64,000 bases of DNA, taken from contig NZ_CP092588.1 in NCBI RefSeq assembly GCF_023920225.1, positions 248,001 to 312,000 of the forward strand, written 5' to 3'. The notes under the pieces were generated by a model. The model made no database searches and had not been told where the DNA came from. It was given only the letters and a program-made list of their open reading frames with translations. Shown piece by piece: positions 1 through 8,535 of this stretch. This DNA comes from Vibrio gazogenes. Its GTDB lineage: Bacteria; Pseudomonadota; Gammaproteobacteria; Enterobacterales; Vibrionaceae. The position numbers and the translations under genes are program-made. The first letter of the stretch is position 1. Each line of letters starts with the position of its first letter.

Positions 1-707
1 TGAGCAATTCGCCGCATCGCTTCCTGTAACTGATGAATCGGGTTGACAATGACTCCCGCCAATAGCCAGGCCAAGATAGCAATGATCACTAACACCATCA
101 GTAGTCCGATGACCGCATAACTGAGGATTGAATGATGTTCTTGGGCGCGGCTATTGATGTCTTGTAGCGCAGCACGGTTCATCTGTTCTGATAATGTCTG
201 AACGGCTTTCACCATCTTGCGTCCCGTGGCGCGGTAGTTTTCAGAAGCTCGGTGATAACGTTGTTCAAAATCAGCACGTGGCTTTTGAACACTATGCTTT
301 TCATTCATGAGTGGCAGCATCACCTCGATTGAATAACGAACGTAGTCATCCATCGCCTGATGAAGTGCCCGGGCTTCATTTTTGATCGCCGGGAACTGAC
401 TGAACTGATCCAGCATTTTCGCATTCATTTGCTGTTTTTCACGTAACGCGGCAGTCAACGTTTGTGCATCTTTCGGTTGAAAAATACTATAGATAGCACG
501 GATCCGCATGGCATAGATATTGTCGATGATTGCAGTCAGATGATCTTTATTCTCAATGATACGTGTTGTTGATGTGGAGACGCCATTAAAGGCCCGACTG
601 AGATGGTTGGTCGCAAATAGGACACCTGTTGTTAATAGGACCAGAGCTATCAGGACCGGAATCATGACTTGGACCTTGATAGAGCATCGACTGATGATCT
701 GGCGCAT
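1..707 (-). CDS. methyl-accepting chemotaxis protein, N-terminal part (cut by window start)
   Basis: Reading the minus strand from an ATG at 707 gives an open frame of 235 codons that runs off the left edge. The product starts MRQIISRCSIKVQVMIPVLI with one membrane segment at about residues 13-33. A mostly helical periplasmic sensor region of about 165 residues follows, then a second membrane segment (about 198-220) and the first residues of a HAMP linker (NPIHQLQEAMRRIA). This is the layout of a chemoreceptor; the helical sensor resembles four-helix-bundle MCP sensors. The signalling domain lies outside the window, so a HAMP-containing histidine kinase or diguanylate cyclase cannot be ruled out. 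It is divergent from pstS across a 319-base gap. Confidence 0.7.
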   Translation of the reverse strand, partial: MRQIISRCSIKVQVMIPVLIALVLLTTGVLFATNHLSRAFNGVSTSTTRIIENKDHLTAIIDNIYAMRIRAIYSIFQPKDAQTLTAALREKQQMNAKMLDQFSQFPAIKNEARALHQAMDDYVRYSIEVMLPLMNEKHSVQKPRADFEQRYHRASENYRATGRKMVKAVQTLSEQMNRAALQDINSRAQEHHSILSYAVIGLLMVLVIIAILAWLLAGVIVNPIHQLQEAMRRIA

Positions 708-949
708 ACTTTTACCTCGAATAATTAATTAGGGTGCCGATTCTAGCCAGTCATCTCAATAATTCAACGTCAAATATGACGTGTTACAGAAGTTATTAAT
801 ATATTGAATAATTAGGGATTATTGATGTAATGGTTTACAGCTTTGACTTATATAAGTTTTCAGTTGATAACGTTGGAACACGATTGGAAGCGTTGTCACA
901 TAAATAATTTCATCATTTGTCATACATGCTTCAACTGATTGAAACACAA

Positions 950-967
950 TTGTCATATTTCCGTCCT
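950..967 (+). promoter_or_regulatory. Pho box upstream of pstS
   Basis: TTGTCAT-ATTT-CCGTCCT matches the PhoB box (two 7-base direct repeats 11 bases apart, consensus CTGTCAT-N4-CTGTCAC). Further half-sites of the TTGTCA(T/C) type lie at 893-899 and 917-923, so PhoB probably binds a tandem array. The box ends 59 bases before the pstS start. The rest of the 708-1026 gap is AT-rich and shows nothing else clear. Confidence 0.75.
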
Positions 968-1026
968 AAAGTGACTTTCGTTGAAACAAAACACAAACGG
1001 CAATCAAGCCACTTAAGGATATAGTG

Positions 1027-1848
1027 ATGAAAAAAACAGTTATCGGTGCAGTTGCTCTTATCAGTGCATTATCAGTGAACGTTGCTTCAGCGAAGGAAAC
1101 GATCTCAGCAGTGGGCTCTAGTAGTGTGACACCATTGATGGAAGTATTTGGTGAGACTTATATGAAAAGTCACTCAAATGTTTTTATTGAGGTTCAAGGC
1201 CCAGGTTCTTCTGCAGGTATCAAAGCTGCAAAAAATGGTAGTGCAGATATCGGTATGTCTTCTCGTAATCTGAAAGCTTCTGAAAAAGAACCAACATTGA
1301 TTGAAGAAGTAATTGCTCGTGACGGTATCGCAGTTGTAGTAAACCCAAAAAACCATCTGAAAGGTCTGACTTCTGAGCAGGTTTCTGCAATTTACCGTGG
1401 TGAAATCACCAACTGGAAAGATGTTGGCGGTAACAATAAGCCAATCGTAGCAATCACACGTGATACAGCATCTGGTACGCGTGGTGCATTCGAAGAAATC
1501 ATGGAATTGAAGAAAAAGATTGGCGGTAAGAAAGTTTCTGCTATCTCTCAACGTGCGCAAGTTGCAAATGGTAACGGTGGTCTGAAAACCATGGTTGCAT
1601 CAAACCCATATGCGATTGGTTACATTTCTTTAGGTTCGGTTGACTCAACAGTTCATCCACTGGCTATTGATGGTGTGGCTGCGAATGTTACGAACGTGAA
1701 AAACGGTTCTTACAAAGTAGCGCGTCCGTTCCTTGTGCTTTATCGCGAAGGCAAACCTTCTGCTGCAACCAAGAAATTCCTGAACTGGATGCTGACGAAA
1801 GATGCTCAGAAAATCGTAGACCAGAGAGGCTACATTTCTATCCACTAA
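1027..1848 (+). CDS. pstS: phosphate ABC transporter substrate-binding protein PstS
   Basis: Periplasmic phosphate-binding protein of 273 residues. It has a signal peptide (MKKTVIGAVALISALSVNVASA, cleaved before KETISAVG) and typical PstS motifs: the SAVGSSSVTPLME start, GPGSSAGIKAAKNGSADIGMSSR and TRDTASGTRGAFEE, which form the phosphate pocket. The ATG at 1027 is preferred over the GTG at 1024 because AAGGAT (1015-1020) lies 6 bases before it. First gene of pstSCAB. A perfect hairpin after it probably makes pstS the most abundant product, as is usual for binding proteins. A Pho box upstream indicates induction under phosphate starvation. It belongs to the short (about 270 residue) PstS class common in Vibrio rather than the E. 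coli type of about 346 residues. Confidence 0.95.
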   Translation: MKKTVIGAVALISALSVNVASAKETISAVGSSSVTPLMEVFGETYMKSHSNVFIEVQGPGSSAGIKAAKNGSADIGMSSRNLKASEKEPTLIEEVIARDGIAVVVNPKNHLKGLTSEQVSAIYRGEITNWKDVGGNNKPIVAITRDTASGTRGAFEEIMELKKKIGGKKVSAISQRAQVANGNGGLKTMVASNPYAIGYISLGSVDSTVHPLAIDGVAANVTNVKNGSYKVARPFLVLYREGKPSAATKKFLNWMLTKDAQKIVDQRGYISIH

Positions 1849-1871
1849 GTTTGACCCTTATTTGATATATT

Positions 1872-1900
1872 GCTCAGCCAGCATTGGCTGAGCCTTTTCT
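1872..1900 (+). terminator. hairpin with T-run between pstS and pstC
   Basis: GCTCAGCCA (1872-1880), loop GCAT, TGGCTGAGC (1885-1893), then CTTTTCT. It is a perfect 9-base stem. It lies inside the operon and so likely acts as a partial terminator that lowers pstCAB relative to pstS. Confidence 0.7.
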
Positions 1901-1937
1901 ATTCACGCGGATTTGTCCGATAAGTGAGAAGAAGATT

Positions 1938-2882
1938 ATGACCATCGCAACAACAAATAGTGACAAGTTTATGAACGATAGCTCCGCTCAAAGCTCTGTT
2001 TCTTCACCCCGTAAACTACGGGTTGGAAAGCGCATTGATTGGAAAGAGAGAATCTTCCACGGCCTATTTCTGACCAGTGCGACCATCGGTATCGTTTCAC
2101 TTTTTATCATTGCTTATTTTATCGTTAAGGAAAGTATTCCTGCATTTGAAGAAGCCGGTGTTCTGGGGATTGTCCTCGGAGAAGACTGGTTACCCCCCGC
2201 TTTGTATGGCGTCGCGACGATGATCGTGGCATCGGTCGTTTCGACCTTCGGTGCGGTCATAATTGGGGTACCGATCGGGATATTAACCGCGATCTTTATT
2301 GCTGAAATTGCACCGAAACGTCTGGCGAATATTATTCGCCCCGCTGTTGAACTGTTGGCGGGGATTCCTTCAGTCGTTTATGGCTTCTTCGGATTAATCA
2401 TTATTGTCCCTCTGATTCAACAGATATTTGATGTCCCTGCCGGTAACACGATTCTGGCGGGTATGATTGTTCTGGGCGTGATGATTCTGCCAACGGTTAT
2501 CACGGTTTCTGAAACATCAATTCGTGCCGTGCCTGCCGCCTATCGAGAAGGCTCTCTGGCGCTCGGCGCATCCAATATCTTCACGATTTTTAAACTGCTT
2601 GTTCCGGCTGCCCGCTCAGGGATTATGACCGCGGTTATTTTGGGGATTGGGCGTGCTTTGGGTGAAACCATGGCCATTATTATGGTGATGGGGAATGCCC
2701 CTGCAATGCCTCAGGGAATCTTGGATTCAGCCCGGACATTGACCGCGAATATCGCCATTGAGATGTCCTATGCCAGTGGTATCCACGCCAATGCATTGTA
2801 TGCGACAGGTGTGGTGTTGCTGGTCTTTATCATGATGCTCAATGCAGTCTTGTTATACCTGAACAGAGAAAAGGCGAAATAA
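1938..2882 (+). CDS. pstC: phosphate ABC transporter permease PstC
   Basis: Inner-membrane permease of the high-affinity phosphate importer, 314 residues with six predicted membrane segments. The EAA-type cytoplasmic loop is visible around AAYREGSLALGASNIFTIFKLLVPAARSG, which docks onto PstB. ELLAGIPSVVYGFFGL is the family signature. I take the ATG at 1938, with GAGAAGAAG just before it. The in-frame ATG at 1884 lies inside the hairpin after pstS and would add an unconserved leader of 18 residues. A cytoplasmic tail of about 45 residues precedes the first membrane segment. pstA follows after 3 bases. Confidence 0.93.
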   Translation: MTIATTNSDKFMNDSSAQSSVSSPRKLRVGKRIDWKERIFHGLFLTSATIGIVSLFIIAYFIVKESIPAFEEAGVLGIVLGEDWLPPALYGVATMIVASVVSTFGAVIIGVPIGILTAIFIAEIAPKRLANIIRPAVELLAGIPSVVYGFFGLIIIVPLIQQIFDVPAGNTILAGMIVLGVMILPTVITVSETSIRAVPAAYREGSLALGASNIFTIFKLLVPAARSGIMTAVILGIGRALGETMAIIMVMGNAPAMPQGILDSARTLTANIAIEMSYASGIHANALYATGVVLLVFIMMLNAVLLYLNREKAK

Positions 2883-2885
2883 GTT

Positions 2886-3749
2886 ATGAATCGCGTAAAA
2901 CTAAAGCAGTCCCGAGTTGTGAAAGATAACATCCTCAGAGCGTTTATCTGGTTATCTGCCGCGTTTACGGTCGGGTTCTTATTCTGGATTATCTGGTATA
3001 TTCTTTCCAATGGTCTTCAGCATGTCGATTGGAATTTCATCACCGACAATTATACCCGTACCGGTGACGAGCATGGGATCTTCCCGATGATTGTTGCCAC
3101 CCTGTATATGGTCATCGCGTCGATTGCCGTCGCGGCACCGATGGGGATCATGACCGCAATTTATTTGACGGAATATGCCAAAGTTGGCAGCCGACTGGTG
3201 AAAGTAATTCGATTCTGTACGGAGTCGCTTGCCGGGATCCCGTCAATTATTTTCGGTCTGTTCGGTATGACGTTCTTTGTCGCCATTCTCGGATTCGGAT
3301 TTTCAATCCTGTCGGGCGCGCTTACCCTGAGTATTTTGATCTTGCCGGTGATTATTCGTACCACCGAAGAAGCTCTCATGGCGGTTCCGCAAACTTATCG
3401 CGAAGGGTCATATGGGTTAGGCGCATCGAAAATCTATACGATTTGGCGTTTGATTTTACCCAGTGCTATCCCGGGGATTCTGGCATCTGTCATTCTCAGT
3501 ATCGGCCGAGTGATTGGTGAGTCTGCACCGGTGTTCCTCACCGCCGGTATGGTTGCACGAATTCCTGATTCGCTGTTTGACTCAGGGCGGACACTGACCG
3601 TCCATCTGTATAAGTTGACCACCGAACTATTTTCTGTGGAAGAGTGGAATCAGGCTTACGGCACGGCAACGGTTCTGATTGTGGTGGTATTGCTGATTAA
3701 CATGGTGACGAAGCTGATTGCTAAGCGATTCAATACGGCAACTTATTAA
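2886..3749 (+). CDS. pstA: phosphate ABC transporter permease PstA
   Basis: Second permease subunit, 287 residues and six membrane segments. It shares with PstC the motifs ESLAGIPSIIFGLFGM and TYREGSYGLGASKIYTIWRLILP (EAA loop). It forms the PstCA heterodimer through which PstB-driven phosphate import occurs. The start ATG is 3 bases after the pstC stop, so translation is probably coupled. The C-terminus ends in a short basic tail (KLIAKRFNTATY). Length and motifs are normal. Confidence 0.93.
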   Translation: MNRVKLKQSRVVKDNILRAFIWLSAAFTVGFLFWIIWYILSNGLQHVDWNFITDNYTRTGDEHGIFPMIVATLYMVIASIAVAAPMGIMTAIYLTEYAKVGSRLVKVIRFCTESLAGIPSIIFGLFGMTFFVAILGFGFSILSGALTLSILILPVIIRTTEEALMAVPQTYREGSYGLGASKIYTIWRLILPSAIPGILASVILSIGRVIGESAPVFLTAGMVARIPDSLFDSGRTLTVHLYKLTTELFSVEEWNQAYGTATVLIVVVLLINMVTKLIAKRFNTATY

Positions 3750-3799
3750 AATAGCAAGCTTGGTTACAGGTCATAAAGAATTACTTGAGATAGAAGACG

Positions 3800-4549
3800 A
3801 TGAATAAATTTGCAATTGAAAATTTAGATTTATATTACGGGGACAATCAAGCTTTAAAAGCGATTAACCTCCCGATCCCACAGCGTCAGGTCACGGCACT
3901 GATTGGTCCGTCCGGGTGTGGTAAGTCAACACTCCTACGTTGCCTGAACCGCATGAATGACCTGATCGAAGGGGTGAAAATTACCGGTAAGCTGACGATG
4001 GATGGCGAAGATATCTACGGTAATATTGATGTCTCTGACTTGCGTATTAAAGTCGGCATGGTATTTCAAAAACCGAATCCTTTCCCGATGAGCATTTATG
4101 AAAACGTGGCTTACGGACTTCGTGCGCAAGGGATTCGCGATAAAAAACATATTGATGAAGTGGTCGAACGTTCACTACGGAGCGCGGCTTTGTGGGATGA
4201 AGTGAAAGATCGTCTCAAATCTCACGCGTTTGGTCTGTCAGGCGGGCAACAGCAGCGATTGTGTATTGCACGGACTATCGCGATGGAACCGGATGTGATT
4301 CTGATGGATGAACCGACTTCCGCATTGGATCCGATCGCAACGCATAAAATCGAAGAATTGATGGAAGAGCTGAAGAAAAACTATACCATCGTCATTGTGA
4401 CCCACTCCATGCAACAGGCTCGTCGTATCTCTGACCGGACGGCATTTTTCCTGATGGGAGAACTGGTTGAGCATAACGATACTCAGGTGATTTTCAGCGA
4501 ACCGCAAGATGACCGGACCCGTGGTTACGTTAATGGTGATTTTGGTTAA
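3800..4549 (+). CDS. pstB: phosphate ABC transporter ATP-binding protein PstB
   Basis: ATPase subunit of 249 residues. Walker A GPSGCGKST (about 36-44), Q-loop at GMVFQKPNPFPMS, ABC signature LSGGQQQRL, Walker B VILMDEPTSALDP and the H-loop VTHSMQQA are all intact. It hydrolyses ATP for PstSCA and, through PhoU/PhoR in related systems, takes part in phosphate signalling. No phoU follows within the window; the next gene is on the other strand after a terminator. The 50-base gap from pstA is larger than the pstC-pstA spacing but holds no terminator. Confidence 0.95.
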   Translation: MNKFAIENLDLYYGDNQALKAINLPIPQRQVTALIGPSGCGKSTLLRCLNRMNDLIEGVKITGKLTMDGEDIYGNIDVSDLRIKVGMVFQKPNPFPMSIYENVAYGLRAQGIRDKKHIDEVVERSLRSAALWDEVKDRLKSHAFGLSGGQQQRLCIARTIAMEPDVILMDEPTSALDPIATHKIEELMEELKKNYTIVIVTHSMQQARRISDRTAFFLMGELVEHNDTQVIFSEPQDDRTRGYVNGDFG

Positions 4550-4706
4550 GGCTAGACGCCGTAGCTGACCGTGCTATCTGAAAGACACGATATAAACATA
4601 GACAGGATTCCCGCTGACAGTTGTCGGTGCGAATGATTTAGTTCATACGATAGAAAAGTTCATATGATAGAAAAGATTCATATAATAATAAGCGATGGTA
4701 AATTTT

Positions 4707-4731
4707 GCCCCTTCATTGAAGGGGCTTTTTT
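4707..4731 (+). terminator. rho-independent terminator of pstSCAB
   Basis: GCCCCTTC (4707-4714), loop ATT, GAAGGGGC (4718-4725), then six T. It is 158 bases after pstB and 12 bases beyond the end of the convergent YjiH gene. On the minus strand the hairpin is followed by only weak T content. Confidence 0.85.
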
Positions 4732-4742
4732 ATGCCAGCTTG

Positions 4743-6122
4743 CTAAAATATCAGATGAGCAATACCGGTGATGACCGGTAGCGTGATCAGGGTACGCAAA
4801 ATGAAGATGATAAACAGCTCGACAATATTGACCGGAATACGACTACCCAGTAGCAAAGCGCCGACTTCTGACATATAGATGAGCTGTGTGACTGACATGG
4901 CGGCGATAATAAAACGGGTCATCTCATTATCAATGCCTGAAGCCAGAATGGCCGGAATAAACATATCGGCAAAACCGACCATGATGGTTTCTGATGCCTG
5001 TACTGCTTCAGGGACACCGAGCCATTGTAAAAATGGAATGAAAGGTTGACCTAACATCGCAAACACTGAGGTATGCTCTGCGATAATCAGGGCGAGCGTC
5101 CCTAATCCCATCACCACCGGTAATACGCCAAACACCATATCTGCGGCATTGCGGAGCCCTTCTGCTACGATGGCGCGACCTGATTTTACCTGCTGTGCCC
5201 GTTGGATTGCTAATTTCATGCCCCAAGACAATGAATGATGTCCGTCCGGAATCGCATCCGCGGCACGATCAGGCTCACTGCCATCAACATACCGATCTTT
5301 TTTCAGGCTCAAGGGCGGAATTCTCGGCAACACAATGGCCGCGGCAAGGCCTGCAAGACATATCGTGCCGTAGAATGGTAAGAAAAGGTGTTCGAGCTTG
5401 ACCTGTGCGATCACCACCAGACTAAAGGTAATCGATACCGCGGAGAAGGTTGTACCGACAACCGCCGCTTCCCGTTGGGTATAAAATTTCTCTTCGTACT
5501 GTTTGCTGGTCAGTAAAATCCCGACACTGCCATCTCCCAACCAAGATGCCATACAGTCGATGGCACTGCGTCCCGGTAAGTTGAAAATTGGTCGCATCAC
5601 TTTACTCAGGAGAGTACCGAATAATTCAAGTAAGCCAAAATTGAGTAATAAAGGCAGGAGTAACCCGGCAAAAATGAACACAGAAAATAGTGTTGGCAGC
5701 AGACCTTCCAATACCATACCGCCGGTATTCTCTTCCCAAATCATCGCTGGCCCCCAGTGATATAAACTGGAGAGTGCTGCAATCCCCCCGATGATCCGGA
5801 CAACCAGCCACAGCAGTGAAGGGGACAAGAGTTGATCTAAAAAGGGTTGCCGACGGATGACTGCGGGCTGATAGCAGCGGTAAAGCAGCGAGGCTCCTGA
5901 GATGCCGACAATGATCAGCGTAATCAGCGTCACAATGTATTCGTCGAGGAAGTCGCGCAGCGTCGCGGCAAGAATCGCCACGGGAATCGTTAAATCGCCC
6001 TGATAACGTAGTGGGGCCATGAACAGGAAAATACCTGCTAATGATGGGAGCAGAAAGAGCCAGAAATCTCTTCCGAATTCTGAAGGCTGAGCAACGTCAA
6101 CCGCTTTTGTATTGTCTTGCAT
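4743..6122 (-). CDS. YjiH family nucleoside-recognition (Gate) domain membrane protein
   Basis: Polytopic inner-membrane protein, 459 residues with about ten hydrophobic segments. The Gate-domain signatures are visible: IDCMASWLGDGSVGILLTSKQYEEKFYTQREAAVV in the middle and FADMFIPAILASG near the C-terminus, in the order found in YjiH and related nucleoside-transporter-like proteins. The substrate of this family is not established. The gene stands alone on the minus strand, convergent with pstB, with no partner gene. Start ATG 6122 has a modest purine-rich ribosome site (GAGAATAACA). Confidence 0.8.
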   Translation of the reverse strand: MQDNTKAVDVAQPSEFGRDFWLFLLPSLAGIFLFMAPLRYQGDLTIPVAILAATLRDFLDEYIVTLITLIIVGISGASLLYRCYQPAVIRRQPFLDQLLSPSLLWLVVRIIGGIAALSSLYHWGPAMIWEENTGGMVLEGLLPTLFSVFIFAGLLLPLLLNFGLLELFGTLLSKVMRPIFNLPGRSAIDCMASWLGDGSVGILLTSKQYEEKFYTQREAAVVGTTFSAVSITFSLVVIAQVKLEHLFLPFYGTICLAGLAAAIVLPRIPPLSLKKDRYVDGSEPDRAADAIPDGHHSLSWGMKLAIQRAQQVKSGRAIVAEGLRNAADMVFGVLPVVMGLGTLALIIAEHTSVFAMLGQPFIPFLQWLGVPEAVQASETIMVGFADMFIPAILASGIDNEMTRFIIAAMSVTQLIYMSEVGALLLGSRIPVNIVELFIIFILRTLITLPVITGIAHLIF

Positions 6123-6650
6123 TGTTATTCTCAGATATGTCAGTGTCTATGCATGGTGGACACACTCATTCTGAGGTGTGCCCTCTCTGCCTGGCACTGG
6201 CAAATATTCAAAAAGTAAGTCATCTGTTCCGGCTCAAATGTTTGAGATAGCCCAGATGATAAGGCGCGAAGAATATCTGTTTTCAGATGTTGTAGCAACA
6301 CTATTCATCTATAGTATCTATTTATTCACTATTTTTGTGCTGCAAATGATGATTAAGTTAGAGAATTGTATCTTGGTGTTGCGTCAGGGTTACGTTGGGA
6401 ACTCAAGATGATATGCGCAGATGAAACAGTAAATTTGCGGTTCATAAAATCAGTATCTTATATACTCGGTATGACTGTGTGTTTGTTTGATATTTCATCT
6501 ATGATTGTAGATGTGTGTGATATTTCTTATGATAGATTGGTCTGGTTGTTTTTTGCTCACATGTAAGGACGGTACTCATTTTCGTCAGCAAATGATCGCG
6601 ACCAGACTGAAACAAAGATAACAGGCCATATGATTAAACGGAGTTTGCAG
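6123..6650 (+). other. intergenic region, no gene recognised
   Basis: AT-rich 528 bases between a minus-strand and a plus-strand gene. Short open frames here have no ribosome sites or recognisable products. No repeat, strong hairpin or clear promoter was found; it presumably carries the two divergent promoters. Confidence 0.5.
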
Positions 6651-6950
6651 ATGATTAGTAAGCGTTTTTTTAAAACCAAAGAAGAAGTAGAAGTCACTTT
6701 TGAACTGGATGTTCCAGAGACGGCATCCAATGTCGCGATTGTAGCGGAGTTTCTGAATTGGAAACCTGAGCCGATGAAGAGAATCGCCAAATCTTCAACA
6801 TACAAATACAAAGTGCGTCTCCCGAAATGTCAGGAATACCAGTTTCGCTATCTGTTAGGGGAAGGCCAATGGATCAATGATCCCCATGCTGATAAATATA
6901 TCCCCAATGCCTTTGGCGGAGAGAATAGTTTAGTTTCTACATATTCATAA
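6651..6950 (+). CDS. isoamylase early-set domain (glycogen-binding, CBM48-like) protein
   Basis: Small 99-residue cytoplasmic protein made almost entirely of one early-set/CBM48-type fold: VTFELDVPETASNVAIVAEF, then LNWKPEPMKR, the YKYKVRLPKCQEYQFRYLL core, and WINDPHADKYIPNAFGGENS. This matches the glycogen-binding module of AMPK beta subunits and branching enzymes (conserved W in the N-W-K segment, Y-x-F-R-Y-x-x-G and NDP). No catalytic domain is attached. The start ATG 6651 has CGGAG 6 bases upstream; an in-frame ATG at 6630 lacks one. Likely binds glycogen or acts as an adaptor; that role is inference. Such small proteins occur near pst/shyA in Vibrio. Confidence 0.8.
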   Translation: MISKRFFKTKEEVEVTFELDVPETASNVAIVAEFLNWKPEPMKRIAKSSTYKYKVRLPKCQEYQFRYLLGEGQWINDPHADKYIPNAFGGENSLVSTYS

Positions 6951-7025
6951 CATGCGATTATTAATCATAAGTGAATCGATGTTGTAATGAATAATATTCG
7001 TGTGATTCACATACCGGGTGTCGAA

Positions 7026-7047
7026 AAAGGGTACGGTGGTACCCTTT
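7026..7047 (+). terminator. palindromic hairpin, probable terminator
   Basis: AAAGGGTAC (7026-7034), loop GGTG, GTACCCTTT (7039-7047). It is a perfect 9-base stem 76 bases after the early-set gene. Only three T close the stem, so termination efficiency is uncertain. Confidence 0.55.
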
Positions 7048-7133
7048 CAACGATGCTTTGACTTTACTCTGATGCTGGTTACGTCATAAAATCCTATGCT
7101 GGACGTCTTTGATCGATTTTGCAAGGTGGGGTT

Positions 7134-8450
7134 GTGGTTAAGTTAATCGTTGAACGAGTGATGTCGTTGTCCAGACGACAACGTGTTTTCATCCTAGGAT
7201 TACCTTTATTGGTTGTGGTTTCTTTTTATACGTTACTGAACGATCACGCCACTCGCCATAGCCTTGATGTCAGTATTTCTTCAGAGCAACAGCTTGTCGA
7301 TTCACTGGTTGCCGAACAAGCACAAACTCCCGCTGAAAGCCTGCCTGATTACGAATATGTGATTCGTTCCGGAGATAACCTCAGTAGCATTTTTGAACAA
7401 CTTGGATTCGGCTATCGTGATTTGTTGAAAATCATGGAAACGGATTTGAACTATTTGGCGCTCGATACGCTTCAACCCGGCGATACTCTGAGATTCTGGC
7501 GCACGAAGGACGGCAATGATTTAGCGAAAATGGCGTTGCAATTTAGCTTAGTCAAACAGGTTGTTTATACACGTTTGGATGATGGCAGCTATGAGTATAA
7601 AGAGATCAACATTCCCGGGACTTGGAAACAGTTCCCACTGATCGGGGATATTCAAGGATCGTTTTCACAGTCTGCCTATCGACTAGGGCTCAATAGTAAT
7701 GAAATTGAGCAGATGGTCAGATTACTGAAAGATAAAGTGAACTTCACAAAAGACTTACGTGCTGGCGATCAGCTTGAGATTGTTCAATCGAAGCAGTTTG
7801 TCGGGGATAAACTGACGGGCAACAGTGAAATTCAGGCAATCAAAATATTTACCCGTGGCACGGTTGTTTCTGCATATCTGCATACTGACGGACAGTATTA
7901 TGATCAGGATGGTCATAGTCTGCAAAAGGCATTTCGTCGCTACCCGACCAGTCGTCATTGGCGGATGAGTTCGCCATTTAATCCTTTCCGCCGCCATCCG
8001 GTGACGGGGCGAATCATGCCACATAATGGCACTGACTTCGCGACACCAGTCGGAACCCCCGTATTGTCTACCGGTGACGGAACGGTGATTATTGTCCGTA
8101 AGCACCCATATGCCGGGAATTATATCGTGATTCGTCATGACAGCACTTACATGACGCGTTATCTGCATCTGAGTAAAATTCTGGTTCATCGAGGACAAAA
8201 AGTCTCTCGGGGGCAAAAAATTGCATTATCCGGTCAGTCGGGAAGAGTTACTGGTGCGCATCTGCACTATGAGTTGATTGTAAAAGGGCGTCCGGTTGAT
8301 GCGATGAAAGCCAAAATTCCGATGGCAACCTCGGTTGCCAAGAAAGAGATGAAGCAGTTTATTGCGCACCGCAACAAAATGAATCAATTGCTTGAACGGC
8401 AAGAGTTAGATCTTGCTGCGCGCACAGAAGACAACACCGAACAGAGTTAG
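7134..8450 (+). CDS. shyA: M23 family murein DD-endopeptidase (ShyA type)
   Basis: Periplasmic zinc endopeptidase that cuts D,D-crosslinks in peptidoglycan to allow cell growth. The product of about 438 residues has an N-terminal membrane anchor/signal (RVFILGLPLLVVVSFYTLL), a LysM/OapA-like domain (YVIRSGDNLSSIFEQLGF...LQPGDTLRFW), a second linker domain, and a C-terminal LytM domain. The Zn ligands are visible: HNGTDFATPVGTPV (H, D) and GAHLHYEL (H-x-H). Order and length match Vibrio ShyA/MepM. The GTG at 7134 has AAGG 7 bases upstream; a TTG at 7119 is in frame but has no site. Its position between the early-set gene and the GGDEF/EAL gene matches, from memory, VCA0079 of V. cholerae. Zinc-starvation control, known for its paralogue ShyB, is not suggested here. 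Confidence 0.88.
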   Translation: MVKLIVERVMSLSRRQRVFILGLPLLVVVSFYTLLNDHATRHSLDVSISSEQQLVDSLVAEQAQTPAESLPDYEYVIRSGDNLSSIFEQLGFGYRDLLKIMETDLNYLALDTLQPGDTLRFWRTKDGNDLAKMALQFSLVKQVVYTRLDDGSYEYKEINIPGTWKQFPLIGDIQGSFSQSAYRLGLNSNEIEQMVRLLKDKVNFTKDLRAGDQLEIVQSKQFVGDKLTGNSEIQAIKIFTRGTVVSAYLHTDGQYYDQDGHSLQKAFRRYPTSRHWRMSSPFNPFRRHPVTGRIMPHNGTDFATPVGTPVLSTGDGTVIIVRKHPYAGNYIVIRHDSTYMTRYLHLSKILVHRGQKVSRGQKIALSGQSGRVTGAHLHYELIVKGRPVDAMKAKIPMATSVAKKEMKQFIAHRNKMNQLLERQELDLAARTEDNTEQS

Positions 8451-8458
8451 ATGTATTG

Positions 8459-8495
8459 GCGCTGAACCCGATGGATGTTTAGCGCTCGATTTTTT
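8459..8495 (+). terminator. rho-independent terminator after shyA
   Basis: GCGCTGAAC (8459-8467), 9-base loop, GTTTAGCGC (8477-8485; one G-U pair), then TCGATTTTTT. It lies 9 bases after the shyA stop codon. Confidence 0.8.
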
Positions 8496-8535
8496 GTACT
8501 CAATTTATTTTTAGTGCTATCCGTTTGATGCTTTA

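Noticed and set aside
1174..1560. Antisense open frames inside pstS and many other genes
   Set aside because: They mirror the codon pattern of well-supported genes and have no own start signals.
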